This document shows, piece by piece, positions 21,177-33,303 of a stretch of DNA of 64,000 nucleotides (position 1 is the stretch's first letter; each line of letters starts with the position of its first letter). The stretch lies in contig WTPW01000673.1 of NCBI GenBank assembly GCA_009809945.1, forward strand, positions 71,308 to 135,307, in the 5' to 3' direction. The translations under genes were made by a program, and so were the position numbers. This DNA is from Gigaspora margarita (taxonomy: Eukaryota > Glomeromycota > Glomeromycetes > Diversisporales > Gigasporaceae). The notes below the pieces were generated by a model. The model was not told the origin of the DNA and made no database searches. It was given only the letters and a program-made list of their open reading frames with translations.

Positions 21177-22482
21177 TAGTGTTCCTCATGGGCCAGTTCG
21201 GGTTGAGTTTTCTCTAAAACCCAAACCTAACCCGAAAAACCTGGTTTGGTTCTGAACCATACCTGAAACTGGCTATAATAAACCTGAACCGGCCTGATAC
21301 CAACCTGAAACCATTACAGCTGATTTGACATATGGGGGTGAGTCAATAGAAATCAAGCAAATTTTTTTTAGTACTTTTTTTTAAAAGTTTAAATCAAGAT
21401 AATTTAACAAAAACTTGATCAAATTTAATAAATTTTTTTTAAATTAATTCTACAGGTTTATAAAATTAATTTAAAAAAATTTTTATCAAATTTGATTAAA
21501 TTTTTGTTAAGTTATTTCTGTTCAAAGTTTCAAAAAAATTTTATTATAAAAAATTTGCTTGATTTCTATTGACTCACCCCCATATGATGAATTTTGGTAA
21601 TAGCAGTAGCATAACGAACCCAAAGTAAAATATTTCGCAAAATATAACAGTATTAATTAAATAAAAGATACATTTTTAAATTTTAATAATTACAATAATC
21701 TATTGTTTGGCTAATAGTTATTGCCACATATATAATTCGATTAGATTTAAAAAAATATCAATATTTTAAATTTTAAATAACGACCTATTAGATATATGAT
21801 GAAAAGCTTTGTATCAAAATTAAATTGCCAGCAATAAATAATAACAACAAGAAAAATAATAATTAAATTAATATACTGTAAATAAATTAAAAAGAATGGC
21901 AAACAACTGCAAATAAAAAGTATGCAACTCAAACTTTTCTTCCAATAGTTTCGACAAGTTTTTTAGCTTTACTTTATCAGATTTAAGATTACAAAAGTTG
22001 AACCCAGTTTCAACTTTTATCAATATTAAAATCTACAGCTTCGTCTAACAAGTATAATCTATGTACTATTAATCTTGAAAGCAAACTCAATTACTAGAGA
22101 TCTAACTACAAAAAAAAAAGCTATTTCTTTTGTTTTAGAGATTCATATGTAGTATAAGTAACAACTAAATTTAAAAAAATGTCATATAGCTAACCCTCAT
22201 GATTATTTCTCCATTTTCGTGTTTATTTTGACAATATATAAAGCGAAAGGTGTAGTTTCTGAACAATTTGTCAACAATTCGTTTAAAGTCAGATGATATG
22301 CAGAGTATATGTAAATAATTGACAATCAGATTTAATGACTGCTATGCTCTACCGGGTCAGTTCAGGTATTATTAGTTCAGGTCCATTTCAAAACTTGAAA
22401 AAACCAGGTCTAAAAAATGATAGATTCAATTCTAATCCAATCGGTTCAGTTTTGGGTCCGGTTCAGGTTTTGAGGAACACTA
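21177..22482. mobile_element. hAT-type element, TAGTGTTCCTCA ends, 8-bp duplication
   Basis: Both ends read TAGTGTTCCTCA into the element. The flanks 21169-21176 and 22483-22490 are both TTTTCGCT, a perfect 8-bp duplication. Subterminal words such as GGGTCCGGTTCAGGTTTTG and its inverse partner CCAGTTCGGGTT give GC-rich quasi-palindromic ends, like 15640-16253 and 54197-55901. The middle is AT-rich with no convincing reading frame. A 250-bp MITE is nested at 21333-21582. Confidence 0.85.
21333..21582. mobile_element. TA-inserting MITE, TGGGGGTGAGTCAATAG ends
   Basis: Perfect terminal inverted repeats of about 35 bp begin TGGGGGTGAGTCAATAGAAA, with TA on both sides (21331-21332, 21583-21584). 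The perfect arms suggest a young Tc1/mariner-type non-autonomous copy. It lies inside the hAT-type element 21177-22482. Confidence 0.85.
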
Positions 22483-23556
22483 TTTTCGCTTACTCCCACT
22501 TCTTTGTTTTAACTATCGTTTTGCTTCAGCTATTTCTTTTGTTTTGGCTATCATCTTTGTTTCACTTTTTTTTAAATGCTTCCTAAAAATAGTAGAGAAG
22601 TGAAAAAATAAAAAAAAACAAATGAAACAACAAAAAATATAACAAACTGAATAAAAAAAAAATAAGCGAAGTCCCAAATCTCCATTTTTCATATTCGCCA
22701 AATGCTGAAATAGTCTGAATTGGTTTTCTTGAAAGTGCCAGGAAGTAAGGGTTGTGTTCTTGTAAAGTGCCAAAATAAATTAAATTAATAAAAAAAAAAT
22801 TTAATAAAAAAAACAAAAACAAAAAGTGTCAAACAAAAAAAAAATATAACAAAACCTTGCAAAGACTTGTGAAAACTTGCACTTAACTAAAACCATTTCT
22901 TTAAAGAAACATTCTTGGCAATTTAGAAATTGCAAAGAAATAGTTGTGTTCTTGCAAAGTGTCGAAAGTTTGAGTTGCCTTGCAAAGTCAAATCTGTGTT
23001 TCTGCAAAGTGGCAAAATATTGTAGGTTTTTTTGCAAATCTTCAAAGTTAGGTTGGTGTTCTTGTAAAATGCTGAAATAAAAAAAATTAAAAAATAGATA
23101 AAAAAAAAGAGAAAAAACAAAACAAAGAGAAAAAGCAAAACAAACAAAAAAAAACAAAACAAACGAAAAAAAAACAATGTAAAACTGAAGATCTAATTAT
23201 AAACAAGATCAATCTGATCTTGTAATACAGAGTTTGTAAATTATATTCAAACATCATCGAAATATTTAAATAATTTGAAAATATTAGTTTGATGCGATCT
23301 TGGTATGACCCAGGTTACAAATCTACTGATCTAGCTTGGTTTCACAGGTCTAAAATAATTTGAAATATTTCGAAAAATATTTCAATATCACTTTTGAAAT
23401 ATTTCAAAATTATTTTCGAAATATTTTGAAAACTGAAATATTTCGAAATATATTGCAAAATATTTTGAAATAAATTGCAATATGTGAAATCTTTTGAAAG
23501 ATTTTGCAGTAGCACAAGATCTTTTGAAAGATTTTGGTACTATAAATTTGCTAATG

Positions 23557-23674
23557 TATAAGACCCCCCAATCATCAGATTCCTATCTGCACAATAGACC
23601 CACGAGTCTATTGTAGGGTTTCAAAATTGGTAGAACATAACAGATCCAGGTCTTGTATATAGCGATTTATGGTA
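23557..23674. repeat. Fragment of an AAGACC/TACCRTAAAT-end element
   Basis: The right end, in reverse complement TACCATAAATCGCTATATAC then AAGACCTGG, matches the end seen at 17956. The left end is missing; the sequence begins AAGACCCCCC right after copy C. CAATAGACCCACGAGTCTATTG forms an internal hairpin. Confidence 0.5.
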
Positions 23675-24723
23675 ATGCGATAGGTACCAAGATCCAAAAT
23701 AAAGTATTATTAGTGAATTTTAATGAAGCACTAAAATTAGAGTTTTATTAAAGTATAACTTTTTGGGATTTTATTCTTTATTACCATATTAAAGATTTAG
23801 GTATTTCAAATTTATTAAAGGATTTATATTTTATTAGTTTTTTAATTTATCTTTAGCAAAATCTTGCTTTTTGTAGAATTATTACTATATAATTTTTATA
23901 ATAAAATATCATTAATTACTACCTAATTGCAAAAATGTTATTTAATCATAAATACATTGTTTATATTATTGCCAAATTACAAATTTGAAAAGTAACAAGT
24001 AATTTTTTTATATTTTCGCTAGTTAGTTATAATATTAATAACAATTTTTATATATTAATGATGATTATATCTAAAATTTTGCAATTTGTTAGCAATTTAG
24101 AGAATACATACAAACTATATTATTGATATAATCGTACCTACTTGTTTCAAAATCTATAACGATAGTTTTAAAGTGCAGTAACTGCACATATACAAAGGTC
24201 ACATTTAAATAAAGTCTTTATTGTTTCAATAAATAGAAAAAAGTATTTGTCATACCTGCAATGCGTCACTAGCCCATAAGGCCTTAAAGTCTTATTAATG
24301 TTAAAATAAAGTTAAGTTAAAGTTAAAATTAAGATTCATAGAGAACTGCAAGAGAATTATTTTTTGTTAGAAGTGCAGTAGGTGTTATCTTAGTAAAATT
24401 TTGAGTTATAAATATACTTGTGACAAAAAAGGCAAGTTGCAGGGTACAACAAATATATTTTTCCCAATAAATAAACTATTTAGTTTTGATTAGTTTATGA
24501 TTTGGTTACTATCTAATATATTTTAGTAAAGTAGTTATCGTATTAATATTAAATTATACGTTATTCTCGATATGCTCTATAAGAAATTACAATATGTAAT
24601 ATTATGGTAAAATACAGATACTTATTAGTTTGAAAGTATATAGAAATATATTAAATAGAATACAAAATAATGTATGAGAATATACATTTACAATACATAA
24701 AAAGGTGTGGATTCTGTGAAATA
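23675..24723. other. Gene-free AT-rich stretch
   Basis: No gene or bounded repeat is supported. The part at 24290-24335 has a run of GTTAAAGTTAAAATTAAG words. Confidence 0.45.
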
Positions 24724-26510
24724 CATCAGCAAATTTATAATAGCATAATCTTACGTAAGATATTACGAACCGTAATATAAGCAAAATATTACNTAATATA
24801 TTTCGAAATATTTCGAANTATCAAATTTTCGAAATATTACGAAAGTAATTTCGAAATATTTCGAAATAGGTTAACGAAATATTTCGATCCCTTTCAAAAT
24901 AATTTAGGACTAGGAAACCAAGCTGGATCAGGATCAGTAGGTCTGTAACCTGGATCGCGCATTAGACTGATTTTTTGAAATAGTTCGAAATAATTTGATG
25001 ATATTCAAATTCTGTACTACAAGATCAGATTAGATCTTTTGTTTATAATTAGATCTTCTATTTTTTTTCTTTTGCTTTTTTGTTTTTATTTCGTTTCATT
25101 TTTTATTTTCGTTTCATTTTTTGTTTTCGTTTCGTTTTTTTGTTTTCATTTTTATTTTTAATTTTTTTTTAATTATTTTTTATTTCGGCACTTTTACAAG
25201 ACACCTTTGCAAGAAGATATACAACATTTCGAAACCTTTCGCATGTCTACTCAGACTTCTGACATAATCAAGAACACCAAGAAAGCTTCTTTAGAGAATG
25301 ATTTAGTTAGGCGCAAGTTTTCGCAAGTTTTCGCATGGTTTTGCAAGTTTGTGCAAGTTTTTGCAAGGTTTCGCGTCATTTATTTTTTCGTTTCGTGTTT
25401 TTTGTTTTTGTTTTCTTTTGTTTTATTTTAAAATTTTTTTTATTATTATATTTTGGCACTTTGCGAGAACAGAACCCTTACTTTCTGGCACTTTGCACGA
25501 AAAACAACCCAGACTTTTTCGGTACTTCACGACTTTTTTGGCATTTCGCAAGAACATTAACACGACTTTTGCAATTTCTGAATTTACAAGAACGCGAACT
25601 CTTACGAAGATTTGGGGCTTCGTTTATTTTTTTTATTAGTTTGCTTACACTTTTTGTTTTTTTATTTTTTTTTTTTACTTATTTTTTTAAATTTTATTTT
25701 AGTTATTTCTAACTTCTTCGAAACTTTGCGACTTTCCTCGGCAATTTGCAAGAACCAACACTTCTAAGAAACGTTTTTATTTTGAAGTTTTTAGAAAAAG
25801 AGTGCGAAACGAAGTTTATAGCCAAAACAAAAGAAGTAGTCAAAGTGAAGACAATAGAAAACAAAGAAGCGAAGATAATAACTAACTGTTTGTGAGCGAA
25901 ATAAGTGTGTAGGGCTAGTTTTTTGTATATAGTGATAGAATTAGAAGCGAAGAAGTGCGAAAGTATTTAAAATGATATATAATAATGTAAAAATAATACT
26001 GTAAAAAATGTATAATAATTAAAATATAATATATAATATAATATGTATAATATATAATAATAATAAATAAAAAAATAATAATAAATAAAAAAATGTAAAA
26101 TTTTTTAATAAATTGCGAAACCTTGCGAAATAAAGCGAAAACCTGTAAAAAAGTATGATTATGTGAATATGTATATCGTTTATTTATTTTTTAAAATTTT
26201 GCAAAAATTTGCCAAATATTGCGAAACAATGCGAAATGATCCAAAATATTGCGAAATAATGCGAAAATATCAAAATATTACCTCCTGCACGCATTAGTTT
26301 ATTGATCTGCATGAGTACGCGACCCTGTGGAGGGAGGTAATTTGCATTTTTTTTATTTGGTATATTTCGAAATATTTCGAAATAATAACCGTAATATTAC
26401 CGTAATCTAACGTAATATATTACGTAATACACNGTNANGATCGTAAGATTTTTGTAATATTACGGGCCGTAATATCTTACGTAAGATTACGTATATATAA
26501 TTCGCTGATG
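24724..26510 (+). mobile_element. Long TA-flanked non-coding element, copy B (best preserved)
   Basis: The ends are CATCAGCAAATTTATAATAG and, in reverse complement, CATCAGCGAATTATATATAC, both followed by TAATCTTACGTAAGATATTA and an ACGGNCCGT palindrome. TA lies on both sides (24722-24723, 26511-26512). The interior has TTTCGAAATATTTCGAAATA zones at both ends and several degenerate GGCACTTTGCRAGAAC words (25190-25760, inverse orientation to copies A and C). Then come the GAAGAAGTGCGAAAG and TGTGTAGGGCTAG blocks and a zone of TTGCGAAA words. CpG is kept where copy A has TpG or CpA. A few Ns (24793, 24818, about 26433) interrupt it. No coding frame stands out. Confidence 0.75.
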
Positions 26511-26512
26511 TA

Positions 26513-28864
26513 CTATATATAATATCATGCTTTTTATATATACCAAGACACAATATTGCTATTATTAATGAAGATTGTTTATTTAATTTTTTTGTAATTC
26601 TATAATTTTGTTTTCTGTAACCTTATATTGTTCTTGGGATTTTTTAATAAATCAAAAAAAGTTAATATATCAATTTAAATAAATGCATCAATTTGAGTAG
26701 TATTACTTGAAAAAGTAAAAGAAATAGTTATAATAGCTATAATTTAAAATTTTAATTCAACATATGGGCCGATTTGCACACTATCCCAAATTTGGAACAA
26801 AAATTATCCAATCAAATTAATGAATTTTATATATCGATAATAAGTAAAGAAAAATGGTAATATAAAACTTCTGGTATGTTACGTAATAATCCACCTTAAA
26901 ACTTAACAAGTATATTGTTTTTTAAGCTAGCTCCTCTGATTAAAAAATATTTTTTTTCTGATCAAAAAATAATACAGACATAGCTTATATACAATAGCAG
27001 CCAAAAAAAGTTCTTACATACCAGATAAGCCCGTATAATCTGTAAGTACAAATGTTTTTATAAGTTTATTTAAACTGTCTAAATTATGCTTTAAAAACTT
27101 TTAGCTTATTTTAAAAGAACTAACCAAATAGTATGTAAATTTTAGCAACTTATATATTAGATAGATAGATATGAAAAATCGCAACTTATATTGTACAAGA
27201 TATATTTGACGCTAGTAAATTGGGGATTTGGTTGATTAAATTTTTAACTTTTTGGATTGTTGCCGTAATTTTTCTTTTCAAACCGCATTTTTTTTAATTT
27301 CTCAAACCTTTTCTGCTTTAGTGGAACCTTCTAATTGGTTTCTTTGCTAGCAAAGTTGGTTGATTTCTTGAATTAATTTTTTTTCTTCTGTGTAATATTC
27401 GTGAATGAAAATAACTGCTTTTCACTTATTTTATGTGGTTCTAAACCTCAAACTAGGTCAGGCAAGCATAGTACTGTACTTTCCTAGTAAGATTTCATAC
27501 ACTATTATTGATAGAGGCCATAGCAATTAAATATAATTTTTATAATTTTTTTATTCAAATAAATAATAGTCGCTAGTACATAGTTGTATTTATTTATTTT
27601 TTGTCCTCATATAAGCTAGAACCTATGGTCTATTTATTTATTTAGATATATATAAGAACATGCCAGTTTATTAAATAAAAAAAATAAAATAAAATACAAA
27701 AATATTTTACAATTGCTATGCTATACCCAAACCCAACTACTATCTATATTTCAAATCTATCACTATGTTTAGAATTTAGTTACCATGCTAATTATCTGCT
27801 ATATATGTCTAGAATTAAACTGTCCTAAATTAAATTACTATACTACGCACATGGGCGTATTAGACTTTGTAAACTATAAAAACAAACTTGAATAATATTG
27901 CTTACCCAAATTTTTGAGAATTGTAAAAAATCTGAGATTTTGGCTACCTTTTGAAGTATAAATAAAAGAAACATCAGGCCACTGTATTTAAAGTGCCTGT
28001 TTTGCTGCTATCAACTCCCAGAGTAAATAATTTTTTTTTGTTAGATAAATAGCGTCTCATAACGATCTCATATGCGTTGGCCCCATCATTTTTGAGGACA
28101 CAAAGTACAAGTAACACAATTGTTGATAGTTATAAAGATATTATCTTTTAGATATATTCGTATTTGGTGAAATAAAAGACAATGCTTATTTTTTGTTGTA
28201 CTATTTGTAGACTCAAAGGGTGGCATTAAAATATTGTACTTAAAAAAAAATATGCATATGTACACGTAACAAATAATTATAGTATACATACTATAATATT
28301 TTTGGGTGTTAATTTTTATTATTAACCAATCAATTAATTTAATTACAAAATTTATTTAGGGTACATATTTAGGGCCCAATTCCACTAATCAGTGGATATG
28401 AAATAAACAAATATACAAATAAATTTTGTTTAAAAATATCATCAAAATCTATCTAATTGGTTGCTGATTTTTTAAATAAATTTGTTGCCTTACAAAATTT
28501 ATGACTTACAAAATATATAACTTTATTAGCTAAATTTGCAAATATTTAAATTTTTTATATTTAAGTAATACTATATATATTAATTTCTAATCTGTATTAT
28601 TCTTAATATAGACTAATCTAGCTAGCTAAAAATATTGTACTATAGCAATATATATATGTATATATAAATTTTTATATAAAAAAGCTTGCATTTATACTTT
28701 TTGTATATAATAATTTTTTTTAATTATTATATAATTATGCATATTTTAATATTTAAAGCAATTTATATATTTAATTAACTATAAATATTAGCTATTATAT
28801 CTATTAGCAATATTATATTTATTCTATTTGATAAATATGTATAATATAATATAAATGAGTATTG
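26513..28864. other. Gene-free AT-rich stretch with one possible coding relic
   Basis: Mostly unassigned. On the minus strand at about 27220-27425 a lysine/glutamine-rich frame (EEKKLIQEINQL, then QRNQLEGSTKAEKV and KEKLRQQSKKLKI, separated by stops) looks like a decayed coiled-coil coding sequence. No family is recognised and this is weak. Confidence 0.35.
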
Positions 28865-29748
28865 CTAATTTTCACCCTAGATGATATTACCTAGTTCGAA
28901 AACCAGATCAGAAGTCAGGTCAGAAGCTGACCAGTATGACAATCACTACTATCACATAATCGATAAATAATCAATATATTGATCAATGTATTTTTTATTA
29001 TTATTTTATTAAATAATTTTTTTTTTTAAATACAACCAACTTGAAACATTTTATTTAAAGTAAAATGCACTAACCCCATATGCAATTATACATTATATAC
29101 AATATATTTCTATGCTTTATACAATTTGTGCTACTTTGCTTATACTCAGCAACACTTATAGAATGAGCGAAGCAAACTCTATAGTTATTCATTATGGCTG
29201 TCGCCTCCGCTTCACTTCTAATACCTAAGCATAATGCATTCTAAATTGCCCCTAACCCTAACCCTAACCCTAGCTAAAACTCAACTAAAACTTTTTGAAT
29301 ACTTATAATCAAATTCTAAAAACAAACATAGTATATAAAATATACAAGAACAATAAACAAATGTCAAAAATAGCACAGCAAAGATATTAGTACCACTAAT
29401 ATGACGTACCAAAGACATACTAAAATATCAGCATATTAAAAACAATGACAAAGCATTAGTCAAATAGAAAAAATTAAAAAAATTAGTATAGTGTGCAATA
29501 CCTAAAGACTAAAATGCTAATTTGTGACGAATTTGTCCTATTTTAAAAAAATTTATTATGAATTTTGATGTTTTATTAATTTCTTGTATTTTGATTGGTT
29601 AAAATTTTTTTTTTTTGTATCTAAAATTTTATTAATTAACAAATTTTTTAAAAATTAGCCAATAAACAAAGGCCAAAACATATAGCTTGTTCCATTTTGG
29701 TTAATTTTTTAATGTATCATATAAAAATTGAGCATGTTTAAAATAGTA

Positions 29749-30101
29749 CAGTACTGGACAGTAAAAGACATCCACTTGTTATTAGTAAAACTTTAAATTG
29801 TTATAACTTTTTTAAAAAAAATTAAATCAAAAAACCCTCTGACAAATTAATAGATTTTTAGATAAACTATATTTCTGTTAGAGGAATTTTTCTTATTGTT
29901 AATTTTAAAGAAGTTATAAATCATTAAAGTTTATATGAGTTCAAAAAATTGACATTTAATATAGAAAAAAAGAAAACATATATAGGTTTTTAGCCAATCA
30001 AAATCGATTGCACAAAAATTAGCCAATCAGAATTAATTATGTAAATACCCAAAATTGGCGCCTATATATATAGATTGGATGTCTTTTACTGTCCCATACT
30101 G
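29749..30101. mobile_element. Tc1/mariner-type MITE, CAGTRYKGGACAGTAAAAGA ends
   Basis: The left end CAGTACTGGACAGTAAAAGA and the reverse complement of the right end CAGTATGGGACAGTAAAAGA both continue CATCCA. TA lies on both sides (29747-29748, 30102-30103). CAGT starts with TA duplications are typical of Tc1/mariner and pogo elements. 353 bp, no coding region. Confidence 0.8.
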
Positions 30102-30318
30102 TATAAATCAAAAATATATAATAATTATTTTTAAAATAAAGCTACTAAGTTGTAGCAAATTAACTTGGTTACAATTTAGCAGCTTTTTTTTCATATCCTT
30201 TCTGTATCATGAGCTATTAATTTTTGAAATTATTTTAGTCTTTAGGTATCACACACTTAATTAAAAATGTTAACAATGAAAAATAGATAAACAATAACTA
30301 ATGATACTAGCGACAAAA

Positions 30319-31020
30319 GCACTAAAACTGTTATTGATGAATCTAAAAAAGAGAAAACATGAAAATTAGTACCAGGAGCAAACAAGAAAAAAATGAACTA
30401 AAAGATTCTGGTAATAAAAGACACACTAAAATGGACAAAATACTAACTATCAACACTAGCAACATACGCCAATAACAAGAATCACTAAAACCATTAATTA
30501 AAGAATCTAAAAAAGAGAAAATGTGAAAGTTAGTACCAAAAGCAACGAAAAAAAAGAACTGAAAGTTGCTAGCAATAATGCAATGAAATAGGTAAAGTAC
30601 CAACTAGTAACACTAATAATGTATACCAATAATGAAAAGCACTAAAACCATTAGTTTAAGTTAAAAAAGAAAATACTACCAAGTTTAAACAAAATAGAAG
30701 AAAAAATTTTTTAAAAATCACCAGTGACGAAAGACACACTGAAATAGGCAAAGTACCAACTAAACAAACTAGTGACACCAGTGATATATACCAACAAAAA
30801 AAAGACTAAAACTGTTGATTAAAGAACCTAAAAAAAGAAAACGTGAAAATTAGTACCAAAAGCAAACAAAATAGAAGAAAAAAATTCTGAAAGTTGCTAA
30901 TGAAGAAAAATGTACTGAAATAGTTAAAGTACTAACTAGCAATACCAAAGGCATATATCAATAGTAAAAAGTACTGAAACAGTTATCTAAAAAACTAAAA
31001 AAAAGAAAAAATAAAAGTTA
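30319..31020. repeat. Tandem satellite, about 156-168 bp period, four to five units
   Basis: Unit starts at about 30319, 30482, 30638, 30806 and 30970 share CACTAAAACCATTAATTAAA-like beginnings, then GAGAAAATGTGAAAGTTAGT, ACCAAAAGCAAACAAAA and GAAATAGGTAAAGTACCAAC. The units are diverged (roughly 75-85 percent by eye). The satellite is confined to the interior of the element 28865-31156. Confidence 0.7.
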
Positions 31021-31202
31021 GACTAAAACAACTAAACTAAAATGATTAACAAGTGCAAAAAAAATACTTATATATAGATCTGATATTGTGTAACTAGTAG
31101 TGATCATGATCTTACCTTTTATCTAATATAGGTAATATTACCTAGAGTGAAAATTAGTTATAATCAATACAAATAACAAAGCTAATAAACTTAATAATAA
31201 GT

Positions 31203-32517
31203 GATGATTATCTGGACTATACTTTTTTTTTTTGACAGAAGAAAAACAAAATATATTTTGTTGAAGCATTGCCTGTACTTTAAGTATAGTAGAATAATAT
31301 AGTGAACAGTTTTTATAAAGGTCAACAACTCCATATGAGATTCCTTTATATATTTAGCATGCAAGCCAAAAGCATCTTTTTACAAGATAACTAGCAGAAG
31401 GTAGTACTCTTGTATGAGAAATTTTGATGGAAAGCGAAGAGCTTCTCCATTGATGAAGAAAGCTATAGTAAAACAGAGAAAAACAAAAAAATAAGTTTTT
31501 CTAGCTACATACTCTCTCAAGTTTAGTTACAAATGATGTTTTTCACTTTTTGGATTTTTTGAAATTTTTATTAAAAAGTGGGCATCCCAACTTACTATCT
31601 TCAAAAATTAGCAGTGTTTACTCTTTTCAAATTGGAAATATATTCCCAAGTATAAACTGGTGTAATTATGAGTATTTTCAGATTTATTTAGATAAACTAG
31701 AAATGACATATTAGAGATCTGAAGAGTATATGAAAAGTTTTTCACATAGATGTTTAGCCATAGATATACTTGCTAGCAAAACACAGACAAATCCCAAATT
31801 CAAAAAAAACAATTGCTATTTGTAAAAAATTAAATCAAAAAAGTAGTCTTAAAATTTTTTAAATATATTATTTATAACAATAAGAATATCTACTATTTGT
31901 TTAAACAAAAATTATTAATAAAGTTTTTAAGAAATTAATTTGGAATATATTTGGGATTTGGGTATGGACAAATCCCAAACTATAGTAATTTGGGATTTTG
32001 CCAACATGTATAGCCATAAATGTATTTTTTTTTACATAGTATTTTAATAGATGTTCTATACAATGTTATATAATTTTTATTATCATATACAGACTTAATA
32101 GCACCTTTATCTCTTTTTCTTTTTTTACTTTTTCTTTGGTTTTATTTAAATTTATTTTTTTGTTTGGTTGTTATTTTGGTTTTTTTAATTTGGTTTTATT
32201 ATTTAGATAGTATAGTTTTGCTTCTATTTAATCTTTTCCTCTTTTTTATTCTTTTATATAAGAAGTTCAAGGAAAAAGTTTTTAGGAGAAATTGATTTTG
32301 AAGTGAAGTAACTGAGACCTGAAGTTATTCTCTAAGAATTATTCAATTGGCATCAGTAGTTCTTAGGGACTAACAAATATTAGTGCAACAACCATACCTG
32401 GGTATTAGTGAAGTTATTGGGTATTAGCATACTTTGTAGTTAGAACATAAATTTTGTATATATTCTACATAATTTTTTAATAAAGTAGCACAAGGTGTAA
32501 AGAGAAAAAAAAATAAA
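31203..32517 (+). mobile_element. Retroposed sequence with perfect 19-bp duplication, identity unknown
   Basis: The flanks 31184-31202 and 32518-32536 are both AATAAACTTAATAATAAGT, a perfect 19-bp duplication. The 3' end has AATAAAG about 25 nt before an A-rich tail (AGAGAAAAAAAAATAAA), the pattern of a polyadenylated transcript copied by a LINE. No tRNA-like head and no surviving protein were recognised, so it is either a retrocopy of a host transcript or a non-LTR element without its coding part. An inverted pair of CAAATCCCAAATT words at 31788-32015 suggests a further small insertion. It inserted just outside the element 28865-31156. Confidence 0.7.
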
Positions 32518-32619
32518 AATAAACTTAATAATAAGTTAATATGTATAATATTTTCAAGAAATATTAAATCTCATATCAGCTGATTTGTTTTGACCCAAAA
32601 TCAACCAATCATGATCGAG

Positions 32620-32835
32620 GATGTCAAGGGTTATCAAAGAAATTTTACATGAAAATTTATTATAAAGTGAATTTTCACAAAAATAGCTTTTTTAACCAGC
32701 TTTGCATTTATAATTAAGTATGTAGAAAATTACGAAATACATGTATTTAATTATAAGCCCAAAGCAGGTTAAAAAGGCCATTTTTTTGAAAATTAGCTTC
32801 CGAATTTATCCTTGATAGCTACTAACCTATCAAAC
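32620..32835. mobile_element. Imperfect palindromic element
   Basis: The left arm (GTTATCAAAGAAATTTTA, ATAGCTTTTTTAACCAGCTT, TATAATTAAGTATGT) pairs with the reverse complement of the right arm (GCTATCAAGGATAAATTC, GGCCTTTTTAACCTGCTTTG, TATAATTAAATACATG). Ends are not exact. Neighbouring 32837-33118 shows nothing recognisable. Confidence 0.6.
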
Positions 32836-33118
32836 AATGCCCAATCTATTTTAAAACATCTAAATATTTTAACAAACAGGAAAAGTACTTCTTTCTACAG
32901 CTTAGCATAGCTCTTTTATTGAGTTTTATTGGTTTATTAACTTGTCTAAACATCAAAAAGCTCTTTTGTTTGTTGTAACAAGTGCTTTGTTTGTTAGTTT
33001 TTCAATGTCACTTAGAAGCAAATTTTTGTGTAATAGTTTATCAAAAAAAGGCCCAAAAAATCAAATTAGCTAATATGTATTAACATTTTAAGCATTCTTG
33101 GTATTAAACAATATTATA

Positions 33119-33303
33119 CAGTCGTTCCTCATTAATATCAACCCCATTAATATCAATCTAAGCCACAAAATGAATTTTTATAAATTTTTATATATTTAAA
33201 ATTCTCTCATATATATCAACTTTAATATAATTCCCTCATTAATATTACTATTAACATAAATTTAAGCAAATTCAAATGGGTTGATATAAATGATAGTAGA
33301 CTG
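33119..33303. mobile_element. TA-inserting MITE of AATATCAACC words, pogo/Tigger-type ends
   Basis: The left end CAGTCGTTCCTCATTAATA and the reverse complement of the right end CAGTCTACTATCATTTATA match, followed by TCAACCCAT-like words. TA lies on both sides (33117-33118, 33304-33305). 185 bp. The CAGTC start is shared with 49079-49419. Confidence 0.7.

Larger units (their letters stand above)
19066..23556 (-). mobile_element. Long TA-flanked non-coding element, copy C, with three nested insertions
   Basis: The ends are CATCAGCAAAATAAATAT and, in reverse complement, CATTAGCAAATTTATAGT, with TA on each side. In place of the TCTTACGTAAGAT end palindromes of copy B this copy has ATCTTTTGAAAGAT-like palindromes several times at both ends. 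The interior follows copies A and B: TTGCGAAAT-rich zone, the CACTTCGT ... ACTAGCCCTA unit (about 20820 and 21120), A-rich tracts and GTTCTTGCAAAGTG words (22730-23070). Removing the insertions at 19441-19789, 19851-20705 and 21177-22482 leaves about 2.0 kb, close to copies A and B. No protein. Confidence 0.7.
28865..31156. mobile_element. Inverted-repeat element with telomere-like tract, mariner-type insertion and satellite
   Basis: The ends CTAATTTTCACCCTAGATG and, in reverse complement, CTAATTTTCACTCTAGGTA match and continue into ATATTACCTA. The interior from about 29130 (TTGCTTATACTCAGCAACAC, GCGAAGCA, then CCCTAACCCTAACCCTAACC at 29249-29272) is related to 11160-11310 although the ends differ. 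A TA-inserting MITE (29749-30101) and a tandem satellite (30319-31020) fill most of the rest. No transposase was found and no clean duplication was read; MULE affinity is inferred only from the shared interior. Confidence 0.6.
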
